DNA of 64,000 nucleotides. It comes from Pseudanabaena sp. Salubria-1 (GTDB lineage Bacteria > Cyanobacteriota > Cyanobacteriia > Pseudanabaenales > Pseudanabaenaceae). Below are positions 1 to 8,840 of the stretch, one piece after another (the first letter of the stretch is position 1; each line of letters begins with the position of its first letter). Below the pieces are notes generated by a model. The model did no database searches. It saw nothing but the letters and a program-made list of their open reading frames with translations, and was not told the DNA's origin. The translations under genes and the position numbers were made by a program. Where the stretch lies: the NCBI GenBank assembly GCA_023336205.1, contig JALQCR010000014.1, positions 62,001-126,000 of the forward strand. The letters are read 5' to 3'.

Positions 1-880
1 GATTGTCATTGTGCAAAGCACGGCGATCGAGGGTGGTGGCAAGATCACTCATCACCACATTGATTTTTGTAGCAGGAACGATCTGCCATAGTTGCTGCAC
101 TAGGGCATAGGTAAATGCACCACTACTAAAGCCCGACCATTGCGCATCAGCGCAGAGCATATCGCCTGAGGCTGCGCGTAAAGTTGTACCGATTAGTTTC
201 TGATCAATGGATTGCTCTCTCGGCTCTGTGACAGTTGGTGGTTGCCAGTTTTTCAGTCCAACTCGCGATCGCAAACGGAAATTGCCTATTGCCGACACAT
301 TCGGATAGTAAAAGCCTGCATCGATGATGTTCAAAATCCGATCCGTGGAGATCGCTTGCAGCCACCCCTGCCATTCCTGTTCCGTAATATCTCGCAAGTT
401 TTCCAAATTTTGCGGCAAGCCACTATCGACTGGTACAAGCGTATTGTAATTACCGAGACGCGATCCATGTCCGCTAAAGTGAACGATTACCAAATCATTA
501 GGTAAAGTCTGGGCAACTAAATGGGTGGCGATCGCATCGGCAATGTTAGTGCGGGTAGCATCAAGATCGGTCAGCGTCACAATATCTTGGGGCGCAAAGC
601 CAAAGCGATGAATTAGTAACTCCTTTTGTAACTCCACATCATTGACGCAACCATGCAAAGGCAACCATCCATTCGCTGTTGACGACAATAAATTTTGCGG
701 TTCCTCTTTAGCGTCATATTGATTAATCCCTATCAATAGCGCTCGTTTACGCGGCGTTGATGCAGTTGTTTGCCTCACATATTGATCGGCAGCAAATGCC
801 ACGCGATCGCGGGTGAGAAATTGCCATCCGATCAGACTGGTTAGTCCTGCTTGTAAGAATTGTCGCCGCGCAATCCCCAT
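1..880 (-). CDS. Caspase-like (peptidase C14 / metacaspase-type) protein, Tat-exported, C-terminus off the window
   Basis: Open from an ATG at 880 to the window edge without a stop (293 codons). The N-terminus carries a twin-arginine signal (ARRQFLQAG, residues 4-12) and a hydrophobic stretch, so export by Tat is likely. The caspase fold is shown by RALLIGINQYD (about 46-56), CVNDVELQKELL (78-89) and the catalytic-His motif HFSGHGS (134-140). In metacaspases a DxCHSG-type motif should follow about 45 residues later; here that place reads IIDAGFYYP (182-190), so the nucleophilic Cys is not present. The later segment with SGDMLCADAQWSGF and FTYAL fits the end of the p20-like domain. Probably a caspase-like pseudo-enzyme; proteolytic activity is doubtful. 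No neighbour shares its direction closely. Confidence 0.8.
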   Translation of the reverse strand, partial: MGIARRQFLQAGLTSLIGWQFLTRDRVAFAADQYVRQTTASTPRKRALLIGINQYDAKEEPQNLLSSTANGWLPLHGCVNDVELQKELLIHRFGFAPQDIVTLTDLDATRTNIADAIATHLVAQTLPNDLVIVHFSGHGSRLGNYNTLVPVDSGLPQNLENLRDITEQEWQGWLQAISTDRILNIIDAGFYYPNVSAIGNFRLRSRVGLKNWQPPTVTEPREQSIDQKLIGTTLRAASGDMLCADAQWSGFSSGAFTYALVQQLWQIVPATKINVVMSDLATTLDRRALHNDN

Positions 881-1015
881 ATTTCCGCCGTGATTTCCTT
901 TGTTTTTTTCGATCGCCCCTCTTAATTAAACCCGATGCAAGGCAACTCTATTCAGTTATTTTGCCCAATTTTCAACTAGATTTTTTCAATAAGTAGAATT
1001 ACTCAAATAAAAAAA

Positions 1016-1044
1016 TGAGATGAGACGAAAAGTGTCTCATCTCA
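1016..1044. terminator. Hairpin terminator between the caspase-like gene and Uma2 gene
   Basis: Perfect 11-bp arms (TGAGATGAGAC and its complement), 7-nt loop, flanked by an A run on one side and a T run on the other. It lies just 3' of the minus-strand Uma2 gene, so it can act as its Rho-independent terminator. Confidence 0.8.
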
Positions 1045-1051
1045 TTTTTTA

Positions 1052-1723
1052 TTAAAGATTTTCTGGATCAACACCCATTTCACGGAGCTTAGCGGTAAAT
1101 TTTGCGATCATGTCTAGAGCCTGTTCTTTTGCAATTTTTTCCGTAGCAGCTTGTTCAGCTTGTTCGAGATAAGTTAAAAACCTTGTACCATCAGGTTGAA
1201 GTATCTTGAGAGTTTCATCAGTAAGTTCAAAACGAATTCCTAAGCGAGGACTGATCCAATTTTGAATATCGGCTATTGGTTCGAGATGATGATCGTCATG
1301 ATTTCTTAACCAACCGACCAAATCATTGGCAAGATGATCGTAAACATAGTATTCCTCGACACCATAGGTTTGGTAGAACTCAAATTTTCGGGCCATCTCC
1401 GAAATTCGATTTCCCCTCGACAAGACCTCAAATACTACTTGAGGTGCAATTCCTTCTTCGAGGTGTTGAATATAGGAACCTCTTGCGCCCTTTGGTCTCC
1501 CAAACACGACCATCACATCAGGAGCGCGGCGAATTTCTGACTGCCCCTCCACAGGATACCAGAGCAAATCTCCCGCAATAAATACATTATTATTATCTTT
1601 AAAAAGAGCCTCCAATCCGCCCTCAATCGTGACAATCCATTGATAATGCTCGGTACTTTCAGCCATCGGTTGTCCATCGCTACTAGGATAGATGATTTCT
1701 AATTTGGAGATTGTGTTGGTCAT
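1052..1723 (-). CDS. Uma2 family endonuclease (DUF820)
   Basis: 223 residues, the usual length for the Uma2 (PF05685) restriction-like fold that is strongly expanded in cyanobacteria. The core shows RAPDVMVVFG (about 66-75), then PQVVFEVLS (94-102), then KFEFYQTYGVEEYYVYD (112-128), the family's D...E...K-like order. The C-terminal 50 residues are charged and alpha-helical (AEQAATEKIAKEQALDM), typical of the coiled tail of this family. It stands alone between two intergenic regions. Biological role is unknown for most members; a nuclease fold is established, a substrate is not. Confidence 0.85.
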   Translation of the reverse strand: MTNTISKLEIIYPSSDGQPMAESTEHYQWIVTIEGGLEALFKDNNNVFIAGDLLWYPVEGQSEIRRAPDVMVVFGRPKGARGSYIQHLEEGIAPQVVFEVLSRGNRISEMARKFEFYQTYGVEEYYVYDHLANDLVGWLRNHDDHHLEPIADIQNWISPRLGIRFELTDETLKILQPDGTRFLTYLEQAEQAATEKIAKEQALDMIAKFTAKLREMGVDPENL

Positions 1724-1856
1724 AATTTTTGATCGGTATTTGGGGTTGATAAATTCGCGATCGCCAAGCAGCTAAATCTAATTATATAATCTCTGCATCC
1801 AATAATCAAAGCTTGACACTTTTCGTCAACTTCTGATTAATTACCACAGTTACACT

Positions 1857-3032
1857 TTGAGCCAAAAACTTCCCAAATCACTATATATACATATTCCCTT
1901 TTGCAAGCGACGCTGTTTTTATTGTGACTTCGCAATTACTACTGGCGGCGAGAATCTGAAGCAGCAATATGTGGATGTGCTATGTCAAGAGATTGCGCTC
2001 ACTGTCGCGGAGATTCCACCCATAACAGCATTGCAAACGATTTTTTTTGGTGGTGGTACGCCATCTTTGCTGTCAGTAAAACAGCTTGAGCAAATCCTAG
2101 AAGCGATCGCAAAATATTTTGCGATCGCTCCAAATGCTGACATATCGCTGGAAGCGAATGCAGGAACAGTTAGTCTAGAGAGTTTGCAAGGTTATCGCAG
2201 TTTGGGCGTAAATCGACTCAGTTTGGGCGCACAGGCTTTTCAGCAAGAGTTATTAGATGTCTGTGGGCGAGGTCATAGCGTTGCTGATATCTATGAAGCG
2301 GTGGATGCAATTAAGAATGCTGGCTTTGAGAACTTCAGTTTAGATCTAATTTCAGGGCTACCCCATCAATCGATGGCAGATTGGCAAGATTCGCTTCAGA
2401 AGGCGATCGCATTGGAGCCGAAACACCTATCTATTTACGATCTCACCATCGAAGATGGAACTGCTTTTGGGAAACGTTATCAAGCAGGTGACATCCCATT
2501 GCCAACGGAATCCCGTACAGTTGAGATGTATATATTTGCCCATGAGTTACTTCCATCTGCGGGTTATGAACATTATGAAATCTCGAATTACGCTCAATCT
2601 GGTTATCAGTCAAAACATAATTTGACCTATTGGCACAATCAGCCTTTTTATGGTGTGGGTATGGGTGCAACCAGTTACATCAATCACCAAAGAATCGATC
2701 GCCCTCAAAAAATGCGCCAATACCTCGATGCGATCGCGCTCTGGCAAAATACAGGAGTTGGCTTTACAGCTCCGATTATCGAGCCTGCGGAGGAGTTAAT
2801 GGATTCACTCATGCAGGGCTTGCGATTGGCGGAAGGTTTGAGTTTGAAGGCGTTGCAAGAAACGTATGGGAAAGAATTATGCGATCGCGCCTTGCAGATT
2901 CTCGATCGCTATCGTGAGCAGGATTGGGTCAGGTTTGTGGAACATGCTGAGGATGTTCGTATTATGTTAGTTTCTCCCAACGGTTGGTTGTTTTCTGATA
3001 TCGTCATTGCTGATTTGTACGAGAATTTGTAG
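1857..3032 (+). CDS. hemW: HemW-like radical SAM heme chaperone (coproporphyrinogen III oxidase-like)
   Basis: 391 residues. The radical SAM cluster motif CKRRCFYC (CxxxCxxC) follows the N-terminal SLYIHIPFCK, then FFGGGTPSLL (SAM-binding GGGTPS), and a HemN_C-like region near 300-380. HemW binds heme and a 4Fe-4S cluster and delivers heme to respiratory proteins; the family was long mis-called oxygen-independent coproporphyrinogen oxidase. The extra N-terminal residues needed by true HemN are missing, favouring HemW. The start is TTG at 1857 (TTG AGC CAA); no ATG fits upstream of the essential IPFC region, and no clear Shine-Dalgarno is visible. Confidence 0.88.
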   Translation: MSQKLPKSLYIHIPFCKRRCFYCDFAITTGGENLKQQYVDVLCQEIALTVAEIPPITALQTIFFGGGTPSLLSVKQLEQILEAIAKYFAIAPNADISLEANAGTVSLESLQGYRSLGVNRLSLGAQAFQQELLDVCGRGHSVADIYEAVDAIKNAGFENFSLDLISGLPHQSMADWQDSLQKAIALEPKHLSIYDLTIEDGTAFGKRYQAGDIPLPTESRTVEMYIFAHELLPSAGYEHYEISNYAQSGYQSKHNLTYWHNQPFYGVGMGATSYINHQRIDRPQKMRQYLDAIALWQNTGVGFTAPIIEPAEELMDSLMQGLRLAEGLSLKALQETYGKELCDRALQILDRYREQDWVRFVEHAEDVRIMLVSPNGWLFSDIVIADLYENL

Positions 3033-3206
3033 AGATAAGGTTGAATAAGCGATCGCTCGCAATCATGTAATTGGGACGATCTTCGGATGCCATAGACATC
3101 AGTTTTTCTTGCATGGCAAGGGCATTGGCGATCGTGCTGAAGTTAAGAGTAAAATCAAGCCTAGATAGCACTTATGCTCTTTACTTTTTCGCTATTGAGT
3201 AAAATT

Positions 3207-3524
3207 ATGGCAAAGCTAACAGTTGATTTAGCAACTTCAGCGGATATTTTGGGAACTACACCCGATCGCTTTTTGGCATGGTTAAAACGCGAGTACTTGC
3301 ATAGTTTGCTCTATTTCAACGACACGCCACAAATTTCTATATTTACTTTGGCAAGGATTCTAGATACTACGCCTAGAGAAATGGTTGATTTTTTAGAAGA
3401 ATCTGAACTGGAAGATCGCTTAGATCTACAAGATGCTCTAGAGGCGATCGCTGAGTCAGAAAGGTTAGGAGAGCAGCCAATTGCGTGGGAATCGGTGGTG
3501 GCAGAGTTAGTTTATGGGAAATAG
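3207..3524 (+). CDS. Hypothetical protein, possible orphan antitoxin-like or DNA-binding
   Basis: 105 residues from ATG 3207 (GAG eight bases upstream); an earlier in-frame ATG at 3174 would add 11 hydrophobic residues and is less likely. Not recognised as a named family. The tail ALEAIAESERLGEQPIAWES resembles the acidic C-terminal tails of RelB/ParD-like antitoxins, and the N-terminal half (DILGTTPDRFLAWLK, ILDTTPREMVDFLEE) looks like two helical HTH-like units. Its 3' end overlaps the convergent RelE-type toxin gene by 13 bp. Function uncertain. Confidence 0.55.
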   Translation: MAKLTVDLATSADILGTTPDRFLAWLKREYLHSLLYFNDTPQISIFTLARILDTTPREMVDFLEESELEDRLDLQDALEAIAESERLGEQPIAWESVVAELVYGK

Positions 3525-3781
3525 CGATAAATTTCTTTTCGATGCAGCACTCTACAAAATGTAATGGTTTCACCTTCAAAGATCACTCCAATTCGATAAT
3601 CTCCTACTTTGATTCGATACGCATTTTCATAACCCTGTAGCTTTTTGACATTTTTGATATCTGTTAAGCCAGCAAGTTTGGGAATCTCCTGAAATACAAG
3701 GGTGTTTATGGGTTTGAAGTAAGGTGTACTTCTAAGTGCTTTAAGTTCCTTAAGAAAACTAGGAAGATAATTGACATTCAT
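3512..3781 (-). CDS. RelE/ParE-superfamily toxin of a type II toxin-antitoxin pair
   Basis: 89 residues, typical size. Family features are the N-terminal FLKELKALR helix, KKLQGYENAYRIKVGDYRIGVIFEG in the central beta-sheet (KL.G....RI..GDYR signature) and the terminal VLHRKEIYRYF. Such proteins are usually ribosome-dependent mRNA interferases. The start codon ATG overlaps the stop of the upstream antitoxin gene by 4 bp (ATGA), so translation is probably coupled. Confidence 0.85.
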   Translation of the reverse strand: MNVNYLPSFLKELKALRSTPYFKPINTLVFQEIPKLAGLTDIKNVKKLQGYENAYRIKVGDYRIGVIFEGETITFCRVLHRKEIYRYFP

Positions 3782-4038
3782 GCTCTTTCCATTTCGGCAA
3801 GTGCTTCTTGGAGACTGAGAGGCTTTTCGCCTTTAACTTCTAGCATGGCATGGACAAGCCCTAAATCCTCGATCACTTCGACAATTGTAGTATCTTGAGA
3901 GTGGCTTTCCGAAACTGGCGTAACGCTTTCACGAAACAAACGAATGATCTGTAAAAGGTTTGACCAGTATTGCTCAGGAATTTTGTCTAGCTCGTTGGCT
4001 AATTCCTCTGCGAATACAATTGGGCTATTGGTTGACAT
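3778..4038 (-). CDS. Antitoxin partner of the RelE-type toxin
   Basis: 86 residues from the ATG at 4038, chosen because AGGAG lies 8 bp upstream; a longer start at 4059 has no ribosome-binding site. The sequence is acidic and helical (FAEELANELDKIPEQYWSNL), with a C-terminal ALAEMERA helix likely to wrap the toxin. Small gene immediately upstream of, and overlapping, the toxin gene: the standard antitoxin-first order. The antitoxin family is not recognised by name. Confidence 0.75.
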   Translation of the reverse strand: MSTNSPIVFAEELANELDKIPEQYWSNLLQIIRLFRESVTPVSESHSQDTTIVEVIEDLGLVHAMLEVKGEKPLSLQEALAEMERA

Positions 4039-4112
4039 ATTTATCACTCCTGAATGCAAAGTATTTTTAGGTTAGCATAATGAAAGTTTAGCGATGATGT
4101 CTGTTAGTAAGG

Positions 4113-5024
4113 TCAAGAATCTACTAGTTGAATTTGTTTGTTGGCTTTTGATATTTCTTGCTTCTCAATATCGCGTAATGCTTTGCCAGAAGAGTCTTTC
4201 CATTCCAATAGACCGTTTGCACTCCGTCCCATTATTACCATTGCTGCTGCTGATGGACTACTAAACAAATAATCGGATTTAAAAACGAGTTTATCTTCGA
4301 CTTTAACAATAATTTCATTCTCAATAAGTTCATCCCTCAACTTGTTAAGCCCTTTCTCACGATATGACTTAACCGTATCGGTCGCAATCTCAGAATTGCG
4401 AAAAACAACAAATCCATCCGATGTTCTTTTGCCTTTTGCGTTAGCACCTCTAGTTGCATTTATGTATAGTTTTTCATCATTACTGCTATTGGCTAGCTCT
4501 TGCTTTATAAGAGGCTCGAAAACCTTAAAGCCCATCGTATTTATGAGGATTTTGATATACTCAATAAACTCCTCCATTTCTGCTTTATCAGACTCTGAAA
4601 TGGAGCTTTTTGTTGGAATATTGCTGTTTTGTACCTCATACCTAGATGCCATATTCGCAATTTCAAATAACCTAGACTCTAGATATTTTATATGTGCTTT
4701 ATTAAGGTTCTCGTCTTTACTAATAAATACGACCGCTTCATTCCAAAATTCTTTTTCTGAAACATGGTAAACCAGTCTAGAATAAGCATTCTCAGCCTCA
4801 CCAATGTAAACTTTCGCTTTATCTGTTGACGTTTCAGGTCTTCCAAACAACAAATAAACTGTTGTGCTTCTAAGATCCTCTCTGTTAGAGCAATCTTTTA
4901 CTTTGCCTCTAGGAATTCTGTAAGCTTTTCCTGTCCAATTAGATAATTCACATATTATCCTTCCTTCTGGGTCTGAATCCATTAAAAAAAGTTTTATTGT
5001 TTTTCCGTATTTAGTTGCGTACAT
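4113..5024 (-). CDS. GIY-YIG nuclease family protein with C-terminal DUF4357 domain
   Basis: 303 residues. Residues about 54-120 give a GIY-YIG-like core: TTVYLLFGRPE, KVYIGEAENAYSRL, FWNEAVVFIS and the downstream KAHIKYLESRLFE, whose Glu is the expected metal ligand. Residues about 205-290 match DUF4357 (DGFVVFRNSEIA, KSDYLFSSPSAAAMVIMGRS, GLLEWKD). This architecture is a common stand-alone bacterial protein, often in accessory regions and annotated as a restriction-related nuclease. It is AT-rich relative to flanking genes, which may point to transfer. No partner gene is adjacent. Confidence 0.82.
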   Translation of the reverse strand: MYATKYGKTIKLFLMDSDPEGRIICELSNWTGKAYRIPRGKVKDCSNREDLRSTTVYLLFGRPETSTDKAKVYIGEAENAYSRLVYHVSEKEFWNEAVVFISKDENLNKAHIKYLESRLFEIANMASRYEVQNSNIPTKSSISESDKAEMEEFIEYIKILINTMGFKVFEPLIKQELANSSNDEKLYINATRGANAKGKRTSDGFVVFRNSEIATDTVKSYREKGLNKLRDELIENEIIVKVEDKLVFKSDYLFSSPSAAAMVIMGRSANGLLEWKDSSGKALRDIEKQEISKANKQIQLVDS

Positions 5025-5070
5025 AAAATTTACTTAAAGAAAGTCTACGAGCCATAATGCAACTAAGGTT

Positions 5071-6157
5071 CGCCAATTCAAGGATGAAATGCAACACCTA
5101 GAGATCTTTGCGTAAAGGGACTCATAAGGATATTCTGATATTAATCACAATAATTAGGATACCCTCATGAGCTTTGTCCATCTTACCACCACAGAAAGAA
5201 GTGAACTGTATAAACTAAGAGTAATTGAGCAATTATCTGTATCAGAGATAGGTCGTCGCTTGAAGCGAAACAAAAGTACGATTTCAAGAGAGTTATCGCG
5301 CAATACAGACGAGCGACAGATTGGCTATTTGCCAGATACTGCGGTTGCCCTGATGAAAGCAAGACGGAAACAAGCAAAGGTAAGATTTCAGAGCATCAGT
5401 GCTGAGACGATCGCCGAAGTCAAACAACGGTTAGAGCAACACCACAGCCCAGAGCAACTAGCAGGGAGAATGGAAAGGGAGGGGCTAGGTAAAATCAGCT
5501 ATGAGACGATTTATCTGATGATCTATGCAAACCATCAAGAGATGGGAATATATCAACAATATCTGAGGCAGAAGCAAAAGCAACGAAGGCGCAAAGGTCG
5601 CCATCAGAAGCGAGGTGGCATTCCCAATAGGGTAGGGATAGAGAATCGACCGAAGATTGCAGATTTAAAAACAGAGATTGGACATTGGGAAAGTGATACG
5701 GTAATCGGGTGCAACCACACAGGTATCGTAGTTACGCATGTTGATAAAGCATCGAAGTATTTACTTGCTGGACTAGCTAAGAACAAGACGATGGATGAGA
5801 TCAACAGAGTGACATTCAATCTATTTGAGCCTATAGAATCAACATCTCGAAAGACAATGACCTTTGATAATGGAAGAGAATTCTGTGGGCATGAGAAGCT
5901 ATCTGAAAGATTGAAACTAGAGACCTTCTTTGCGAATCCATATCATTCATGGGAACGTGGATTGAATGAACACACCAATGGATTAATTAGAGAGTTCTAT
6001 CCCAAAAGTACAAACTTTAAAATCGTGAAAGAAGAGGACTTTCAGAAGGCAGTGAATTTGATCAATCACAGACCCAGAAAATCACTTGACTATCGTACTC
6101 CTTACGAAGTATTCTTTGCTTCATCAGAACCCGTTGCATTTCATCCTTGAATTGGCG
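5071..6157 (+). mobile_element. IS30-family insertion sequence, copy 1
   Basis: 1087 bp. Ends are inverted repeats beginning CGCCAATTCAAGGATGAAAT and ending with its complement. A 3-bp target duplication GTT flanks it (5068-5070 and 6158-6160). It sits in intergenic DNA upstream of glgB. Its sequence differs from copies 2-4 by at least one synonymous base (C at about 5803 where the others have A). Confidence 0.95.
5167..6150 (+). CDS. IS30-family transposase (copy 1)
   Basis: 327 residues with the two N-terminal HTH units of IS30 (LTTTERSELYKLR, LSVSEIGRRLKRNKSTISRE), then a basic linker and a DDE domain: GHWESDTVIG, TFDNGREFCGHE and the ENHERGLNE-like HSWERGLNEHTNGLIREFYP with the catalytic Glu. 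The reading frame is intact. The protein is identical to those of the three other copies in this window, so the element has moved recently. Confidence 0.95.
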   Translation: MSFVHLTTTERSELYKLRVIEQLSVSEIGRRLKRNKSTISRELSRNTDERQIGYLPDTAVALMKARRKQAKVRFQSISAETIAEVKQRLEQHHSPEQLAGRMEREGLGKISYETIYLMIYANHQEMGIYQQYLRQKQKQRRRKGRHQKRGGIPNRVGIENRPKIADLKTEIGHWESDTVIGCNHTGIVVTHVDKASKYLLAGLAKNKTMDEINRVTFNLFEPIESTSRKTMTFDNGREFCGHEKLSERLKLETFFANPYHSWERGLNEHTNGLIREFYPKSTNFKIVKEEDFQKAVNLINHRPRKSLDYRTPYEVFFASSEPVAFHP

Positions 6158-6527
6158 GTTTAATTTTGAGGTTAAGAACAAATTATCGTAGATAATACTC
6201 TAAGTCAAACGTGATCGCCTTAACGATCTATCTCCTAAAGGTTTTGCTGTAGGCAATCTCTGTTTGATGTTAGAAAAATTGGTGAACGGGTATATTTGTA
6301 ATAATAGGCGATCGCACTTGAATGATGACAAAAGGCGATCGCTGATTATGGACGATTGAAGATGATGCTTATTGATAACTTGATGTCTCTAAAAAAGCAT
6401 CTCAACCTCGTATTTTATATATATAAAAAATAAAAGAAAATATTCACCAGTCTTTACTTTAGATTACACCCTGTCATTTGGTGATTAATATGCAGTAATT
6501 TAATTATGTGCGTTTACTTAAAGTGAT
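6158..6527. other. Intergenic region upstream of glgB
   Basis: 370 bp without a supportable gene. It contains two HIP1 sites, AT-rich stretches near 6410-6440 and the 5' leader of glgB. No hairpin terminator, tRNA or clear promoter consensus was found. Confidence 0.5.
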
Positions 6528-8786
6528 ATGACCCCAACCCTCCCCACCGAGCAAATCGATCGCATTGTGTGGAATCAACACCACGACCCTTTTACAGTGC
6601 TCGGGCCACATGAAATTGAGCAAGAAGGTAAGTCGGTATGGGTGGTTAGAGCTTATCTACCCGATGCAGAAGCTGTATATGTAGTTAATCCCGAACAAAA
6701 CAAAGAATATCCGATGCATTCCGTGCATCATCCTCACTTTTTTGAATGTGTGATCAGTGACGCGCCCCACCTGTTTAACTACCAGTTCAGAGTTAAGGCT
6801 GGAGACAGCGATCGGCTAATTCACGATCCTTACTATTTCAGATCTCCTTTACTGACAGAATTTGACGCTTACCTATTTGGTGAAGGCACTCATTACCAAA
6901 TTTACGAAAAAATGGGCGCACATCCCACCACCATTGACGGTGTGAGTGGTGTTTATTTCGCAGTATGGGCTCCCAATGCTCGTAACGTCTCAATCCTAGG
7001 CGACTTTAATAGCTGGGATGGACGTAAGCACCAAATGCGTAGAGGAAATACAGGCATTTGGGATCTGTTTATTCCTGAATTAGTAGTTGGTACAGTTTAC
7101 AAATACGAAATTAAAAGCCCTGAAGGGCATATCTACGAAAAATCCGATCCCTACGGATATTTTCAGGAAGTACGTCCTAAAACCGCCTCGATTGTTACCG
7201 ATCTCAGTACCTATGAATGGAACGATCAAGCATGGTTAGAAAAACGCCGCACTGAAGATCCTCTTAAAAAGCCAATTTCAGTCTATGAAATGCATCTTGG
7301 CTCATGGATGCACGCCTCGGCAGCCAATCCTCCTGCTAGTGGATACCAGAGCGTATCAGCCGCCGATCTTAAACCTGGAGCAAGATTTCTCACCTATCGC
7401 GAACTCGCCGAAGACTTGATCCCCTATGTCAAGGAGATGGGCTATACCCACATTGAAATGATGCCTGTAGCCGAGCATCCCTTCGATGGCTCATGGGGCT
7501 ATCAAGTGACGGGTTACTATGCCGCCACATCGCGTTATGGCACACCTCAAGACTTGATGTACTTCATCGATAAGTGTCACCAAAACGATATTGGCATTAT
7601 TGTTGACTGGGTTCCTGCCCACTTCCCCAAAGATGGACATGGTTTATCCTTCTTTGATGGCACGTTTCTTTACGAACCCGCCGATGTCCGCATTGGTGAG
7701 CATAAAGAATGGGGAACCAAAATTTTTAACTACAAACGTAGTGAAGTTAAGAATTTCCTGATTGCTAATGTGCTGTTCTGGTTCGACAAATATCACATCG
7801 ATGGAATCCGCGTTGATGCAGTTGCCTCGATGATCTATCGCGATTACAACCGCGAACCAGGCACATGGCTCGCTAATGAGTACGGCGGTCGTGAAAGTTT
7901 AGAAGCGATCGAGCTATTCCGACATTTACATAGCATTCTGTTCACCTATTACCCAGGCGCTTTATCCATTGCGGAAGAGTCCACCTCTTGGCCAATGGTG
8001 ACATGGCCCGCCTATTCAGGTGGATTAGGCTTCAATCTGAAGTGGAATATGGGCTGGATGCATGACATGCTCGATTATTTCAAACTCGATCCATATTTCC
8101 GTGGACATAACAACAATTATCTCACCTTCAGCATTTGGTATGCGTTTAGCGAAAACTTCATGCTAGCGCTTTCCCATGATGAAGTGGTGCATGGTAAGAG
8201 TCCGATGATCGGCAAGATGCCTGGTGATGAGTGGCAGAAGTTTGCGAACTTGCGTTGTCTCTATGGCTATATGTTTACCCATCCTGGCAAGAAAACCATG
8301 TTTATGGGCATGGAATTTGGACAATGGGCGGAATGGAACGTTTGGGGCGATCTGGAATGGCATTTGTTGCAATATCCTAGCCACAAGACATTGCAAAAAT
8401 ATGTTGGCGATCTGAACAAACTTTTGCGATCGCTGCCTGAGCTTTACACGCAAGACTTCACTCAAGATGGATTTGAATGGATTGAGTGTAATGACACTCA
8501 GAACTCAGTCATCTCTTTCTTGCGTAAGGGACTTGATGGCGAGTTTGTTTTGGTGGTCTGCAACTTTACCCCTGTTGTCCATCACAACTATCGTGTTGGC
8601 GTTCCTGAAAAGGGCTTTTATAAAGAAGTTCTTAATAGCGATGCCCCGATCTACGGTGGCAGCGGTGTCGGCAATCTTGGCGGCAAATATTCCGATGACT
8701 ACGGCAGTCATGGCAAGCCCTATTCAGTCGATGTGACAGCTCCGCCGTTAAGTGTGGTTGTGCTGAAATATATTGGTGAAGTCTAA
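6528..8786 (+). CDS. glgB: 1,4-alpha-glucan branching enzyme (GH13)
   Basis: 752 residues, normal for the long bacterial form. An N-terminal CBM48-type module (about 20-110), a second CBM48 (VYFAVWAPNARNVSILGDFN, about 145), then the GH13 barrel. Catalytic regions are visible: GIRVDAVASMIYRDY (nucleophile Asp), AEEST (acid/base Glu) and LSHDEVVHGK (third Asp). It makes alpha-1,6 branches in glycogen, acting on linear glucan from glycogen synthase. It is transcribed alone and followed by a strong hairpin terminator. Confidence 0.97.
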   Translation: MTPTLPTEQIDRIVWNQHHDPFTVLGPHEIEQEGKSVWVVRAYLPDAEAVYVVNPEQNKEYPMHSVHHPHFFECVISDAPHLFNYQFRVKAGDSDRLIHDPYYFRSPLLTEFDAYLFGEGTHYQIYEKMGAHPTTIDGVSGVYFAVWAPNARNVSILGDFNSWDGRKHQMRRGNTGIWDLFIPELVVGTVYKYEIKSPEGHIYEKSDPYGYFQEVRPKTASIVTDLSTYEWNDQAWLEKRRTEDPLKKPISVYEMHLGSWMHASAANPPASGYQSVSAADLKPGARFLTYRELAEDLIPYVKEMGYTHIEMMPVAEHPFDGSWGYQVTGYYAATSRYGTPQDLMYFIDKCHQNDIGIIVDWVPAHFPKDGHGLSFFDGTFLYEPADVRIGEHKEWGTKIFNYKRSEVKNFLIANVLFWFDKYHIDGIRVDAVASMIYRDYNREPGTWLANEYGGRESLEAIELFRHLHSILFTYYPGALSIAEESTSWPMVTWPAYSGGLGFNLKWNMGWMHDMLDYFKLDPYFRGHNNNYLTFSIWYAFSENFMLALSHDEVVHGKSPMIGKMPGDEWQKFANLRCLYGYMFTHPGKKTMFMGMEFGQWAEWNVWGDLEWHLLQYPSHKTLQKYVGDLNKLLRSLPELYTQDFTQDGFEWIECNDTQNSVISFLRKGLDGEFVLVVCNFTPVVHHNYRVGVPEKGFYKEVLNSDAPIYGGSGVGNLGGKYSDDYGSHGKPYSVDVTAPPLSVVVLKYIGEV

Positions 8787-8803
8787 AAAACAATTCTAAA
8801 AAA

Positions 8804-8840
8804 ACATAAAAAAGGAGCGCTTCGCGCTCCTTTTTTATGT
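8804..8840. terminator. Bidirectional hairpin terminator between glgB and the EamA gene
   Basis: 17-bp perfect arms (ACATAAAAAAGGAGCGC), 3-nt loop TTC, A/T tracts on both sides. It lies between convergent genes and its last base is the first of the stop codon complement of the EamA gene. Confidence 0.85.

Noticed and set aside
3033..3206. Possible minus-strand gene remnant (AMQEKLMSMASEDRPNY-like reading)
   Set aside because: Only about 30 to 40 codons, no start signal and no recognised homologue; too weak to call.
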